A stretch of DNA of 64,000 nt from Siphonodentalium dalli (lineage: Eukaryota > Mollusca > Scaphopoda > Gadilida > Siphonodentaliidae), in contig CP136069.1 of NCBI GenBank assembly GCA_032622095.1, positions 71,631,319 to 71,695,318 of the forward strand, in the 5' to 3' direction. Positions within the stretch are counted from its first letter, which is position 1, and each line of letters begins with the position of its first letter. A program made the position numbers and the translations under genes. The notes under the pieces are model-generated. The model saw only the letters and a list, made by a program, of their open reading frames with translations. It ran no database searches and was not told where the DNA came from. Below are positions 18,988-44,721 of this stretch, one piece after another.

Positions 18988-19190
18988 ATGTCTCTATTCC
19001 GAAGGTTCACTATCCCGAAGGTCCACTATTCCGAAATTTCTCTGAATGTTCGCTATTCCGAAGCTTCACCAATCCGAAGGTTCGTTATTCCGAAGGTTCT
19101 CTATTCCGAAGGTTTTTGTTATTTTAAGGTTAATTCTATATTCTAAAGTATTGAGAGGGTTCATTATCACGAAGATTCTTTTTATGAAGG
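18988..19190. repeat. TTCCGAAGG minisatellite plus flank, second copy
   Basis: Second copy of the 17922-18125 element in the same orientation, with fewer intact units. The following 'ttattatcacgaa' region and 'aaaacattaaatgtgatttt' segment are also shared between 18700-18750 and 19190-19240. Confidence 0.7.
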
Positions 19191-19727
19191 AAATAACCTA
19201 AAACATTAAATGTGATTTTGTTTTGTTTTCGCGGGTTTTCTTGAGTTTAATGTCATTATGTATGACCTTATTTCTCATTACATATTCACGCCAAGCAGCC
19301 CTCAATTGCTATGTTTCCATGCGATTTAATGTCATTACGTGTGACCTAATATCTCAATAATCTGAGGCAAGAGTACGCCTGCTAAAGGCGAATTATAACA
19401 GTGGGGCTATAACGCTCAATAAATACTGGAGGCTATAACAAACTGCGCAGCGGAATATCACTGAATAGACGAATATGAGATGAGTCTAACTGCAATTGTG
19501 ACTTTGTTTAAAGGCCCACTTAATTTTCGAGTCATTCATTTTTTTATAGTATATACGGTTATAATAACAATTTATGCCATAAAATTTGAATAAAATACTA
19601 TAATTCATCACCATTTGAAACGCAGAATACTTCTATCTCCTAGTTTGAAACACCTTTAAAATACCGCGACAAGTCGTGCGTCGTATATCTAGCAATTAGC
19701 AACTAACATGTCCTCTTCGGCTTTCCA

Positions 19728-20240
19728 TAGATTTCAACGTAATTTGATACTTAGGGGTGTTTGTGTCCGGGAAGTGTTTTGGACGGGTCAAATCGTGACC
19801 CCGACCTGACCTTGGCCTTTAAACTGTCAATGCAAGGTCAATTTGGGTAAAACGGACGAATTTCGGCGAAATTTGATACCTAGGAATACTTTTGTCCGGG
19901 GGGTACGTGTTTTGAACGGGTCAAATCGTGACCTCGGCGTGACCCTAACCTTCAATGTGGTCAATCAAAGGTCAAATCGGGTAAAACGGATGGATTTCGA
20001 CGAAATTTTATACCTTTGTCAGGGGAGTGTTTTGGACGGGTCAAATCATGACTCCGACCTTACCTTGACCTTCAAAATTGTTAATTAAAGGTCAAGTGGG
20101 GTAAAACGGACGGATTTCGACGAAATTTGATACCTAGGGGTACTTTTCTCCGGGATGGGGGTGTTTTGGACGGGTCAAATCATGACCCTGACCTGACCTT
20201 GACTTTCGAAATAGTCAATTCAGGGTCAAATCGCGCCTTT
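19728..20240. repeat. 120-134-bp tandem repeat rich in AGGTCA / TGACCT
   Basis: Four units, marked by 'acgggtcaaatc' at about 19784, 19917, 20037 and 20171. Each holds 'atttgatacctaggg'-like sequence and one or more AGGTCA or TGACCT hexamers (for example 19834, 19929, 19968, 20087). That hexamer is the half-site bound by nuclear receptors; a role here is speculative. Confidence 0.75.
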
Positions 20241-21719
20241 CGCCGGAAATCAGATGGGAAACAGCCCGGACGAAGTCGGGGCCCATCAGCTTGTGTAATA
20301 AAGACAGTTTGAAGAAAGTAATGTATAACACGGGAAACGGGAAAACTTGAAATATGCATGGAAGTATGCAAATTTCCCACATAAAATTTGAAAGCTAGTT
20401 TATAGTATACTTGTATTATAATTTATATTTAAGGCTAATAATATGATATTGGTGGCGTTACCATTTCTGACTATGGTTTTCTTGTTTAGATATGATGTAC
20501 AAATCAAAGAAACGCGATGTCATCGGGAGCATCTCACTTTGCCGACGGCTATTGTTTCCGGGGGTACCTGCACGAGGTGGCAACAATCCCTTACTTCAAT
20601 CATTTGCCGCTTATAGTCTATTCCTCTTTTCTTTTGGTGTTTTAATGGTTTGTCCTCTCTTTTTGTAGGTTTTTAATGATTTGTCAATTTGGGAACGAGG
20701 GTTTTGGAACCTTTGGTGCTGATTCAATGTTGATGTCAGGAAATAATCTATGTCATGTTTTATCTATTTATTGATTCAAAATAATTAATAAAATACATAC
20801 AAGGAGATAACAAACATATAACAAATACACGACAATACTTTAACAAAAAGCTCAATGGCGAACTAATGTAGCGATTGAATCTAAGTATTCAACAACGTCG
20901 ATCTCGTTTTCCCTGAATATTCTCTTGAAATGTCTAAGAGACGCGTTGACCGCCAGATATTTTCTTCTCTGTGGTTGAACTCTGCCGCCACCAGTCAGTT
21001 GAAGTATCGTCGATTCTGTATATTCTTCAGTTACCTTCACCTTTAGCATTCCACGGTGTACTCGCTCCCCGACTCTGGAACACATTTAGCTCCCTGATTC
21101 CTGATCTGGCGATGTCATATGAGCTATGGGGTAACTTTGATTAATAACGTACTCGCTATATTGTGTACCGGTTAGAATTTTTGGAACATGTATGTTTTCG
21201 CGGATTCATTGTTGCAGTATAACTTTTATGACCGCGCTAATTCCTTTCGATATTTTGGTGTGAACAATGGCTGGGCCACTCTTGAAGATTTTATTGAGGG
21301 AACGCAATGCATAATATAACATGCAGCTAACATTGCTGATGAATTATGTCTCAGCTGGAATGTAGACTAAATGTCGTATTACGAGGTATCGGGGTGTATT
21401 TAATCCGATTGGTAGATTGTTGGTCCGCATTTAGAGGCTTTCTGGTGTGGTGAGTGAGACACCTTCAGTGATAAGCCGTAGTTGTTGTAATAATTTGAAG
21501 GATTAGCTGTTTTAACGGAATTCTGAGGTGATGCATTCATGAAACCAGTATATTTAATATTTTATGTATGCGTATAGTAATATGATATTGAGGGCGTTAC
21601 CACCCCCCCCCCCCTCAACGCATCCCATTGAGAAGTAGGTCGAATTAAGTTTTCAAGTATTAGAAATTAATTTGCATCCCCTCGGAATTTTCCAACTGAA
21701 TGGTAACTCAAGCATTAAT
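20241..21719. other. Spacer without a recognised gene
   Basis: 20454-20485 is the inverted partner of 15893-15924. On the + strand 21040-21110 reads AFHGVLAPRLWNTFSSL, which recalls the end of some LINE proteins, but the match is short and isolated. A C-run lies at about 21602-21614 next to another 'gagggcgttacca' end. Confidence 0.4.
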
Positions 21720-21900
21720 AATGATCTGATATTTTCGCTCAGTTCCCAACACGTCTGCGCTCGCTAATTGAAGTCTGCGAAGATAAGCTCCGATTAATAT
21801 ATTAATCCTGCCGATTATTATTGGCCCATGTTAATCATTGTAAGTAAACATAATTGCCAACGGAAAAGGTGTAACAGCTTTTTCTTAACCCTTTATGTAT
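21720..21900. repeat. Copy of the TGCCGATTATTATTG upstream module
   Basis: Aligns with 53450-53545 and 55220-55390 and, more loosely, with 1410-1500 and 4290-4390. Landmarks are 'aatgatctgatattttcg', 'tgccgattattattgg' and 'ggaaaaggtgtaacag'. At 55220 the module lies upstream of beta-tubulin copy 3; here no tubulin exon follows. Confidence 0.6.
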
Positions 21901-21979
21901 ATATTAAATGGATTCTCCCAGTCAATTAAAAAGTTTATATATCGGAATGGTCTGTTATTCATTTGGATAGATGTTAAGG

Positions 21980-22135
21980 AGGCGTCCCATTCGTGAATTT
22001 TATAAAAGATATTAATTTAAAACTATCAATTATTATTTAAAGGGGGGAATTATTATCCTCTATAGTATGCTATATATAGTACTGTAACAACAGCTGTTCA
22101 ACCTCACAATATATATGAGAGATACTTTCTAATAT
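21980..22135. repeat. Inverted relic of block A start
   Basis: Reads as the complement of about 539-690: 'ggggggaattattatcctct', 'agtactgtaacaacag' and 'cctcacaatat..gagaga' match 'gaggataatattcccccc' and neighbours in reverse. Confidence 0.55.
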
Positions 22136-22139
22136 ATTA

Positions 22140-22880
22140 TTACCCGTGGCCAGTCAAAAACTGCTAGTTAATTTAAGAAAATATTGTTCTATACATATAT
22201 CAACATTGTCATTGGAGTTGTTATCAGTTGGAAAATTTCCAACCTAAGTGCATGGGGGTGTCATGTTTGAAATTTCTAACTCTAGGAAGTCTTGAGGTTA
22301 GTCTAGATGCTAGGACTTTGCGATTTTCTTGTTCAGATTTCAAAATGTTCATATACACCGGGCCGAACCATGGTCGGCCCGGTGTGCCACGGTACCTCGC
22401 CCATGCAGGGAGGGGGCTGCTAATTAGTTTAAGAAAACAATATTTTACTACATTTGGTCAAAATCGTGGACTGAAATGGTCATCAGTAACTGTTGGAGAA
22501 TTTTCCAACCTAAGGGTGAGTATGAGGTTTGAAATGTCCAACACTATAGGAAAGCTTGCATGAGGCCAGTCTATAGATGCTAAGATTTTGCGATTTTCTT
22601 GATTAGTTTTCAAAATTTTCTCTCACCGGGCCGAACAAACCATGGTCGGACCGGTGTGTCCTGGTCTCTTATTTGTCTGGAGTTGGACCACTAGATGTTA
22701 GGATTTATGCAATTTTCAGATGTTCTCACGGTATACATAGAACCATGGTTTGTGAATATATAGGCTATTATAGGCCTGAGCACTGAGGTGCAAGGGGTGC
22801 AAATTGAATTATGCAAAACTTGTGTTTGGTCGGATTCAAGGAGGGGTGTGCAGTTGGAATTGCCCAAAGTGGACACCCCC
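22140..22880. mobile_element. CACGTCC-family MITE module array
   Basis: Two modules, each with a palindrome of the form ccgaACCATGGTcgg (about 22346-22384 and 22624-22655), 'gactgaaatggtcatcagt' and 'ttggaaaatttccaacct'. It ends with the right-end segment 'aaagtggacaccccc' that also occurs at 1692-1811. Confidence 0.6.
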
Positions 22881-22892
22881 AACGGAGACTAT

Positions 22893-23225
22893 TGATGTGC
22901 AAACCTACGCTGCAAATGTAACATGTTGTATTATCACTACATATATAGAATGCGAAGACTCGTCTGAGCCACCGACCCACGGGACGACCCCCCCCCCCCC
23001 CCATAAAGAGAAATATCCACCGTTATTGTCATACTCGGGATTATATCATTATATTGTTATAAGTGAAAAGATGTTGTACATATGAATTATAATGTTTGTG
23101 TTTGATTATATTTTATGTTCATTTTGTGTAATACAATTATGTGGGGAGAGAGACCATTTGTAAGTTGTAAAACTTGTGTCTCAATCCCGTTGCGATATTA
23201 TTATGCAATAAAATATGTTTACACT
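22893..23225 (+). mobile_element. 333-bp insertion flanked by 12-bp direct repeats
   Basis: The 12 bases aacggagactat stand on both sides (22881-22892 and 23226-23237). Related elements elsewhere have this stretch only once, directly before 'ctagccacgtc'. The insert ends with AATAAAA and about 13 more bases, and has a C-run near 22987. A long target duplication and a poly(A)-signal-like end suggest a retroposed sequence, but there is no A tail. Confidence 0.6.
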
Positions 23226-23436
23226 AACGGAGACTATCTAGCCACGTCTAACCTTGTGATTGCATGTGAGCTGCATCTCCCAATCGCACAAACATAACTA
23301 TTAAGCTTATTCTAGGATCAGAACTACCGTCGAAATGTCAGTCAATTTATTTGATTAAATACCCACACGTACAAGTTCTAGGGACGTGGCCAGACCTAGG
23401 GTTCCCATGGGGGGGGGGTCCACCTTCAAATTTACA

Positions 23437-24827
23437 GAGAGATAGAGATAATCTTTTATTAACGTGACATGTGCATCTACAATACATAAATATATTACAT
23501 AAACAAATAATGATATTTCACCCGGCCACATGGGGCCTATAAGTCACGCGTATAGTATGTAATTGCATGCGTGTGATGCATGTAATGTTCAGAGGCAGTG
23601 CATTGAAAATTCTTTGGATTATCGTTTATCCGTATCTATATGTCGGAAAAGTCATATATTTCATGAGAGTGATCTTTAACAATTATTTATAATATGGAGT
23701 TTACCATTCCAATAGTTATTTATAGAGACAATTTTTTCTTTTCATAAAGGCATCAAAAGGGAATTTTGCTAACTGACGTGGATATGAAATTAATTCAGTC
23801 AATGCGTTGTTATTTTCATTAGTAATAGTAATATCAACGGGAATAGAATCCAGGAGCCGGGACCTTAAATGTGTGTACAGCGGGCAGCGCAAAAAGAAAG
23901 TGGCTTTCATCCTCTATATTTCTTGCAGGTCGCACAGAGTACAAATTCTTTCTCATTTCGAAATCTGCCAGTTTCTATTCTCCGCGGAAGTATTGCGCAA
24001 CGAAATTGAGCCAAGATCGATCGGTGTGATTTGTCAATGTTCATACTGATATATTTCTCAGTTTCATAGATTTTCTTGTATAATGTAAGTTCGTAGCTTT
24101 GGGATATAGTTAAGTTTTTCTAGCCATTCATCAGCACGAATTTGAGAGAGTTTCAATTCTAGATCGGTAATATTACATGTTTGTATATTTTCAAAGGTAG
24201 ATATCATTCCAGCTTCGGTAAGAATATCAGAGAAATTGGCGCTCCAACCATCTTGTACTTCCATGAGATCCCATAAGAAAACTTTTTTGACAAGTCGTTC
24301 ATCAGACAATTTAATAAGATGGTTCCAAAGTCTAGCCATATTGACCCATCGGCGTAATCTACTTGTTTGGATACCAATTTCGCCTTCAATGGCTAATAGC
24401 GGACAAAAGCGATGGACGCCAAGGAAATACCTGAATGCTCGGTTTTGAACCATGTCTATACAGGGTTATTTTCTGTATCCCCATGCAGACACCAGATGCA
24501 TAATCCATAATTGGGCTAACACAGTTATGGAAAATTTTACCAAAAGTTTTGAAACATATGTCTTATATGTGTGAACATTTGATATGATGGCCCCGATGGA
24601 TCTACCTGCTGACTTTGATAGAGTTTCAGCTGTCATATCGAAACTACCGAACTCATGGAAAATAACACCAAGATATTTATATTGATCAGTCATGTTTACA
24701 GCTTGATTTTCGAAAATGAAACTATAATTAGTTCTCTCGCCTTGTTTTACACCAAAGAAACATCTGAAAGGTGCTGATATTCGAACACGCGAAAAAAGTG
24801 TTCTGATACATGGTTTTGATAGACTGG
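23437..24827 (-). mobile_element. 5'-truncated non-LTR retrotransposon (LINE)
   Basis: Insertion of 1391 bp in repeat D, flanked by TACA (23433-23436 and 24828-24831). The uninterrupted site is at 1995-1998. On the - strand one reading frame, broken by stops, encodes the end of a LINE polymerase: the thumb region with YKYLGVIFHEFG, then VQNRAFRYFLGVHRF and RLWNHLIKLSDERL, then CTLC and FLRCPLYTHLRSRLL from a C-terminal zinc-knuckle. It lacks the endonuclease and RT catalytic core. About 280 bases of 3' UTR follow, ending in an ATCTCTATCTCTC tail. Confidence 0.85.
23716..24827 (-). pseudogene. LINE reverse-transcriptase C-terminal region, broken
   Basis: All pieces lie in one frame. A TAA interrupts at 24466-24468 (after WGYRK), another stop at 24064-24066, and further TGA/TAG codons lie between 24063 and 23911. 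A one-base shift near 23913-23925 puts the expected ESHF (the histidine of the C-C-H-C knuckle) in another frame. The fragment therefore cannot make a working enzyme. In an intact element this part would help bind the RNA template during target-primed reverse transcription. Confidence 0.75.
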
Positions 24828-24831
24828 TACA

Positions 24832-25895
24832 ACTGACCCCCCCCCCCCCCCCTGAACCAAACATCAAGCTACCAGGTTCGCAGAATTCAATTTGCACGGG
24901 CCCTCTTGGAAATATCCAACCTGACACAACCTACGGTTGGAAAATGACCAACTGGTGACCATTTCATTCACTACACTAATCACTGGTTGGAAAATCAAAC
25001 AGTGACAACAATTCCAACATATATCTGGTGTCTAATGTCCAACTAATGTTGTGTCAGGCATGACATTTCCAATTGTTGGAACTGCATGTCGCCACGTCCA
25101 TGTGCGTTTTACGGTATACAAAATAAATAAATTATTATTATTATTATTATTACAACAGCTGACAAGTATCATGTGTTCCCTAAAACGTCTTCGAAATTTG
25201 ATTAATGATAACTGTTAGGAATTCGTGGCCTCATTAATAAACAAACTTTAATTTGATAAAGACGCGATTGAGTCAGATTGAGTGCGGATTGGCAGCTAAT
25301 TAGGTGCCATGTATATACATGCAAATAGAAGAAATGCATGAATTTCGCAACAAATATGAACATTATAAGTTATAAATGAATACTTGTCGGCCACCATAAT
25401 AATCTATGGCCGTGTTATATATCGTGTATATGGCCGCTTAGTACACATCCAATGTACCCATATGTGTATGAATAACTCCAGAAAAAAAACGTATACCGCA
25501 CTATTTAAAGATGCATTATCCAAATTAACGCTCCCAAATTACTATTTCTTTGGTTTCGGTGGTTACAAATATTTTATTCGAGTCGAGGAACCCACCCATC
25601 AAAGCTCAGTGTGATCAGATATCGTTTTGAAGTTTATTATTTCTCGAGATGTGCAATTATTTGTGGCCCGGAAAAACGTTGTCAAACGGACAGTCTCGGA
25701 CAAAATTGCGGATGAAGATGGATAACTCCAGAATAATGTGGTAATACGGCCAAATTTCGTGATACTCAAGTGATAATACAACCATATTTCGTTGAACAAA
25801 ATGTTGATAAATAAAAAGTTTGGGGTAATTTTATACCATAGTTGACAGTGGTTAGCATTATCTTGTTGCAATTAATCGATTCTGATAACTAAAGG
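24832..25895. repeat. Remainder of segmental repeat D, second copy
   Basis: Continues the alignment with 1999-3045 after the LINE: C-run, 'accaaacatcaagctaccagg', the gccacgtcc end near 25092, a TTA microsatellite (about 25131-25151), and on to 'gattctgataactaaag' at 25880. Confidence 0.75.
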
Positions 25896-26870
25896 GTATT
25901 TCAGGGGGGCCGGAAAAAAACTGCAGACAGGGTGGAAAAAAAATGTTTTCTTCGGTTTGGATACCCCCCCCCCCCCCCCAAACAGCAAAAACTGCAGTTT
26001 TTTTCCACTGACCATTTGCCCCCCCCCCCCCCAGAAAAATCAAGTCTACCCCAGCCGGACAACAACTCGGTTTGACCGGAAACCGAAAAAAATAAAAAGC
26101 ATACAATTCACGAGAAGGTGCTTGGTAACTTAGTTTAGATTATCATGACTAAAATGGTCATTACGTGCGCTCGCGCAACAGTATGGCGATCAGACAGATT
26201 CGTAGGTTGGTGTCACCCTACTCCGTTTCACTCCATGACGTCACCAAAAACGACGTAAAACCTCGTGGCGTTCTGACATTTTTACTGTGCCGCGTTTTTG
26301 TTATGTTTATTTTATGTGTTGTTTTCGATTATTTGTTTGTCGCCGATATCGCCATTTGTCGGGATTCCCTGATTCTATATTTAATACTGGCATGCTCGTA
26401 GGAGCCTCGATTTCGATTTTTTCTCCCATGTCAAAATACGTCAGAGTTATGACAAAAATAGATCGACCTACATTTTCTCCATCAGAACTCTACATCAAAG
26501 AGTCTATAGACTCCTTCGGGACCTACATAGACTCCATCATTTGGGTATTTTTACTTATAATTGGGAAGTTTTTTCATTTTTGGTTCGTGCGACGACCTCT
26601 TTTTATCGTGCGGGAAATAGAGACATTCAAAACGCGATTTCGTAATTCGACGCAATAGGCCGAATAGCATAACATTCAGCTGAGTTCCGGGTCAAATACG
26701 ACGAATGACGTAACACAAAACAAAACGCATTTGTTGACACAAACACCGTTTTTGGACAATATTATGGAAAGAAATCGCATCAAATATGGTCATTTATAAT
26801 TTACCCTTCCATGACTGGGGCTTCTTGAAATTTTTCAAAAACCCTGTGCCAATCCCATAGGGATCCTCAC
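25896..26870. other. Low-complexity stretch and spacer, no recognised gene
   Basis: 25900-26060 is C- and A-rich, with two C-runs (about 25965 and 26020) and an inverted 'aaaaactgcag' / 'ctgcagttttt' pair. From 26165 to 26658 two overlapping open frames of 78 and 123 codons occur on the + strand. The longer is hydrophobic but matches nothing I know. Confidence 0.4.
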
Positions 26871-26920
26871 ATATATGAGAGAATACATTGGCCTAACAAC
26901 ATTTACCACGACCTTGTAAA

Positions 26921-26985
26921 CCAGTGCATTCTCTTATATATGCAGGGCTTCCTATGGGAGACTCATATATAAGAGAATGCACTGG
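26921..26985. repeat. Perfect 22-bp stem hairpin
   Basis: Arms 26921-26942 and 26964-26985 are exactly complementary (ccagtgcattctcttatata..), with a 21-base loop. A related third arm lies at about 26870-26905 ('atatgagagaatacattgg'). The size resembles a small-RNA precursor, but the third arm points to a decayed fold-back element. Confidence 0.65.
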
Positions 26986-27799
26986 CACAGGATCTTTAAT
27001 GCTGCAAACGGGTTAACATAATTTTTCTGACAAATTATAACAAATGAAGAGCGCAAAGCCCTTAAAAAAATCACATTTGATAAGTCTTCTGATACATGGT
27101 GTATATTCGTATTTTGTTGACGAAGTGCTGCTAAGAACAGGCTTAGTTGGAACGATAAAACGGCTTCAGTCGGCCATTCTATTTTTTACGAGAAAAAGTA
27201 TTCCACTGTGTCATTTGGTACCTAACACTTGTTGTTTGCTAGCGTATTCATCGAGAAATCTAAATTCTAGACATTGACGTCGAACGCAGTTTTTCGTGTT
27301 TCATGGCACCTTCGCATGGTGGGTTAATCGGTCTCTTGTTGTGCAATAGATGATAAACTTCATTTTAATACCAAGTCTGCTTGTGGGCATAGTGTTATCG
27401 CTGTAAAAATACATTTCTACAGCTGTTCTACGGCCTTGATTTCGACAATTTTATGTTGGGTCAGTACTGTTGTCGATCGAATAATGCAACTTCTGCTGTC
27501 TGGTCAGCGCGAATGTGGGCATTTCGTTAGACACCCCCAAAGTAGTCCTCTACGTACTGTAGGCCTATTCCTCGAGATATCGGCCGTTCCACGCAATTTG
27601 AAATTCTGTTCCGCAGATTGTCATTCTATTCCATATGCCATCCCATCCCGCAGATTGTCATGTCCGGCCGTTCGATCGCAGCGACGCCTTTCGTTATAAT
27701 TGTTACAGAAGTGCAGGCGCGTTATTTGGGTCACAATTACAACTTCTAGAATCCATTTTATGTTTGTTTTAATTTTTGCCTTTCAATTCTGAGATCCGT
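26986..27799. other. Spacer without a recognised gene
   Basis: Open frames of 77 and 87 codons (27044-27277 and 27436-27699, + strand) have no recognisable product. No repeat boundary is evident. Confidence 0.4.
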
Positions 27800-28250
27800 T
27801 TTATGCTCATTTCAATTTAAGCTTTTTAAATATAATATTTTAATTCCAATTTTGTAGTAGATTTAAAATGTTAAAATAAAACTATTAAGTAAGAATTGAA
27901 ATATAAAGTTAGAGTTAGAATTAAAATATAAGAATTAAGATATTAAGTAAGAATTAAAATATGAAGTTATAATTAAAACATCAAGTTAGAATTAAAATGT
28001 AAAGTTAGAATTAAAATTTAAGAATTAAAATGTTAAGTTAGAATTAAAATAATAAGTAAGAATTAAAAGATTAAGTTAGAGTTAAAATGTTAAGTTAGAA
28101 TTAAAATATAAGAATTAAAATGTTATGTTAGAATTAAAATGTTAAGTTAGAATTAAAATATAAGAATTAAAATGTTAAGTTAGAATTAAAATATTAAGTA
28201 AGAATTAAAATGTTAAGTTAGAATTAAAATGTGAAGTTAGGATTGTTAAA
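27800..28250. repeat. AT-rich minisatellite before copy 2
   Basis: About 20 units of 'ttaagttagaattaaaat' (17-19 bp, with 'ataagaattaaaatg' variants). It stops two or three bases before the start of the promoter segment shared with copy 1 (28253), so it marks the 5' breakpoint of the duplicated promoter. Confidence 0.85.
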
Positions 28251-28377
28251 ATTAGTCACGAGTAACATATCTACGTGTATAATCCGTGACAATGTTGCTA
28301 AGATTATACAAGTTAAGAGGATTTAAAAGCACATTGCACATTTGATATGAAAGGAAATGGATCCCGATTGACTACAG

Positions 28378-28439
28378 CCAATCGCGTTGAAGCAGTGCGC
28401 ATGTTTCGCGTAGTGATTAATCTACTGGCTACTATAAAG
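28378..28439 (+). promoter_or_regulatory. Core promoter of beta-tubulin copy 2
   Basis: CCAAT at 28378-28382 in CTACAGCCAATCGCGTT, then AGTGCGCATG, then TATAAAG at 28433-28439, the same spacing as in copy 1. Only about 270 bases of 5' flank (28253-28522) are shared with copy 1. Confidence 0.7.
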
Positions 28440-28522
28440 GGATATTTAATGCATTAACGATCACACCAGACGCTTGAATCATTTAAAAACGTTATTCTTT
28501 GAGGAACTAAATACATTTCAAC

Positions 28523-42704
<14,182 letters not shown>

Positions 42705-43360
42705 ATAGATGATACGGCGTGGATCAAAATATGTTGTCAGATTTTAAAATTAAAGGCTCATAAGGCATTCGCAGTTGGTAAATGTGAAAAATCATAAAGG
42801 TTTGTAAAACCATCATCAATAAGAAGAACATTGAGAAACAGACTTTGTTCTTATTTGTATTATTGATAATTCCAGTGAGGAAATTTCACAAGTTGAAAGT
42901 CATTTTATCGACAAACATCGCCATATAAAAATTTCAAATCGAACGTTTTTGTTGAAAATCTGTTTTTCTGGAATATTATTCAGTGCTCCGACCTTTGTAA
43001 TGTTGACCTTAATGATTTGCTCGACTGTTTCTTGATAAAATACAGCATATTTACATAACAAAGGCTTTAACACACGACATTTCCTCATTGACTTTTCACA
43101 TTTACCCACTGTGAGCACCTTACGTCCCTTTAACTTTGAAAAATAATGGAATACATGGACAAGATTGATATTAGTTAATCCATCTGTGTACATCCGTCTG
43201 GTACGGATTACTCACAATTCAATGTTATCAAGATTTGCCCAGATATTTAGATCTAAAATATCGGTCATAAACTTATTTTGAAAAATTTTGGCCATTGGGT
43301 TTTGGAAATACATCCAGCTTCCTATTCATGAGCCAATGTGAATTTGTGACTTGAAAGAAA

Positions 43361-43370
43361 AATAAATAAA
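43361..43370 (+). terminator. Predicted poly(A) signals of copy 2
   Basis: AATAAATAAA gives two overlapping hexamers at the position equivalent to 12899-12908. Confidence 0.55.
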
Positions 43371-43535
43371 TATTTGCCGCACAGTTCAATCAAGTATTAT
43401 TTTATTCCATCCACATCTATCCCTGTGATATCTTAGAAAAATCAAATATTCTGGGAAATATTGATCAAAACTTAATTGACCCTATAATTACTGGAAGTTC
43501 AGGAAAGGATATGATAGGATATTTTATTTCAAATA

Positions 43536-44660
43536 CGCAGACATGTACTGGTATATTACATAATAAGATGAAATTAGGAATTAAGTCTGCCCAATATTGT
43601 GGGGTGGGGGCATAATCTGACACGACTCTTGACTTCCCCTGAAAGTAATTCTGGTAAGATGGCCTCAAGTGAGCCGTGAACATATTCTGTGTGTTCGGCA
43701 TTTTCCGTTGAAAATATTCCGTAAATTTTCGACTAACAACGCAAATTACGATGAATTCTCCATTGTAATTGTAATTATGTGTGTCAATAAATAAAAAATA
43801 AATAGATTAATTAAACATTGAAGATATAAATGTAATACATTAAATAAATTACGGGAATTACAACCCTCTCAAAGTTTAAAACAGTGTAAACACAACGAGC
43901 ATTAGAATAAATAATATGGTGCTACATTTCACCCACATTTGGTGGACTTCCGCGAAATTAAGATATATACTAAGCGAACAGAGCAATATACTGCTCTTGT
44001 TAAGCACACAACAAATCAAACAAAATTTATATAAATTTTGAACCTTAAGTTTGAAAAGTCCCACTAATACGGAAGAACTATATTTCGAAACTGTGTGATT
44101 CGGTTCTCTGATTATTTTATCAACACAAAATTCACATGGATGAAAATCACACGCATGGCAAGTCAGACACAATAGTTCTAATTTGCTCCAATTTTGACAA
44201 GTTGCTTGCGAAAATTGTCAACAAAACTACCGTTCAATCCTCCATTATGTCATTAAGTTTTTAGTGCGGGAATTGTTCTCAAAGCACATAGGAAACAGGA
44301 CTTTGGGGCGATCGGTTTTCGCCATTTTGTTCGGAAAACCCCGCGCTATATATAGAAACGGAAACTAGAATACCCAGAACAAACTCCGGATTATGCCGAA
44401 GTTATTCGGACCACTTTGGCTTTCAGTTAAAACGTAAACAAACAGAGAAGCGATGGCAATCAACCGGAATATTCTATGTGTAAATTAACATTAAAGTTAG
44501 ATTATTATACACCATTATGACCATAAGATGTCACTCTTTCCGATGTATATAGCATCACGTATTGATTTGCTAGGTAAATCCAGTAAAATACACAACAAAT
44601 TTCCGCCACAAACCTTGGGCGTAAGTCGTGTCATAAGAGACCATACGGGACGAACTCGGA
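43536..44660. other. Spacer downstream of copy 2, no recognised gene
   Basis: Unique-looking, AT-rich. A 98-codon open frame on the - strand (43876-44172) has a cysteine-rich, hydrophobic translation that I do not recognise. Confidence 0.4.
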
Positions 44661-44662
44661 CT

Positions 44663-44721
44663 AAATACCAGCATCTCGATCCCAATATCTTAGCTGGTTT
44701 TAGTACGAGAAGACTTGGACT
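44663..44721. repeat. Single arm related to the 62273-62394 palindrome
   Basis: Aligns with the right half of the perfect palindrome ('ccagcatctcg', 'caatatcttagctggtttta', 'gagaagacttggact') with a few changes. No matching left arm is present here. Confidence 0.7.

Noticed and set aside
20852-21110. Possible LINE C-terminal relic (+ strand AFHGVLAPRLWNTFSSL)
   Set aside because: The resemblance is about 12 residues only, without the expected upstream motifs; not enough to annotate as an element.
26287-26658. 123-codon hydrophobic frame on the + strand
   Set aside because: T-rich DNA naturally reads as Phe/Ile/Leu; no domain or splice evidence supports a gene.
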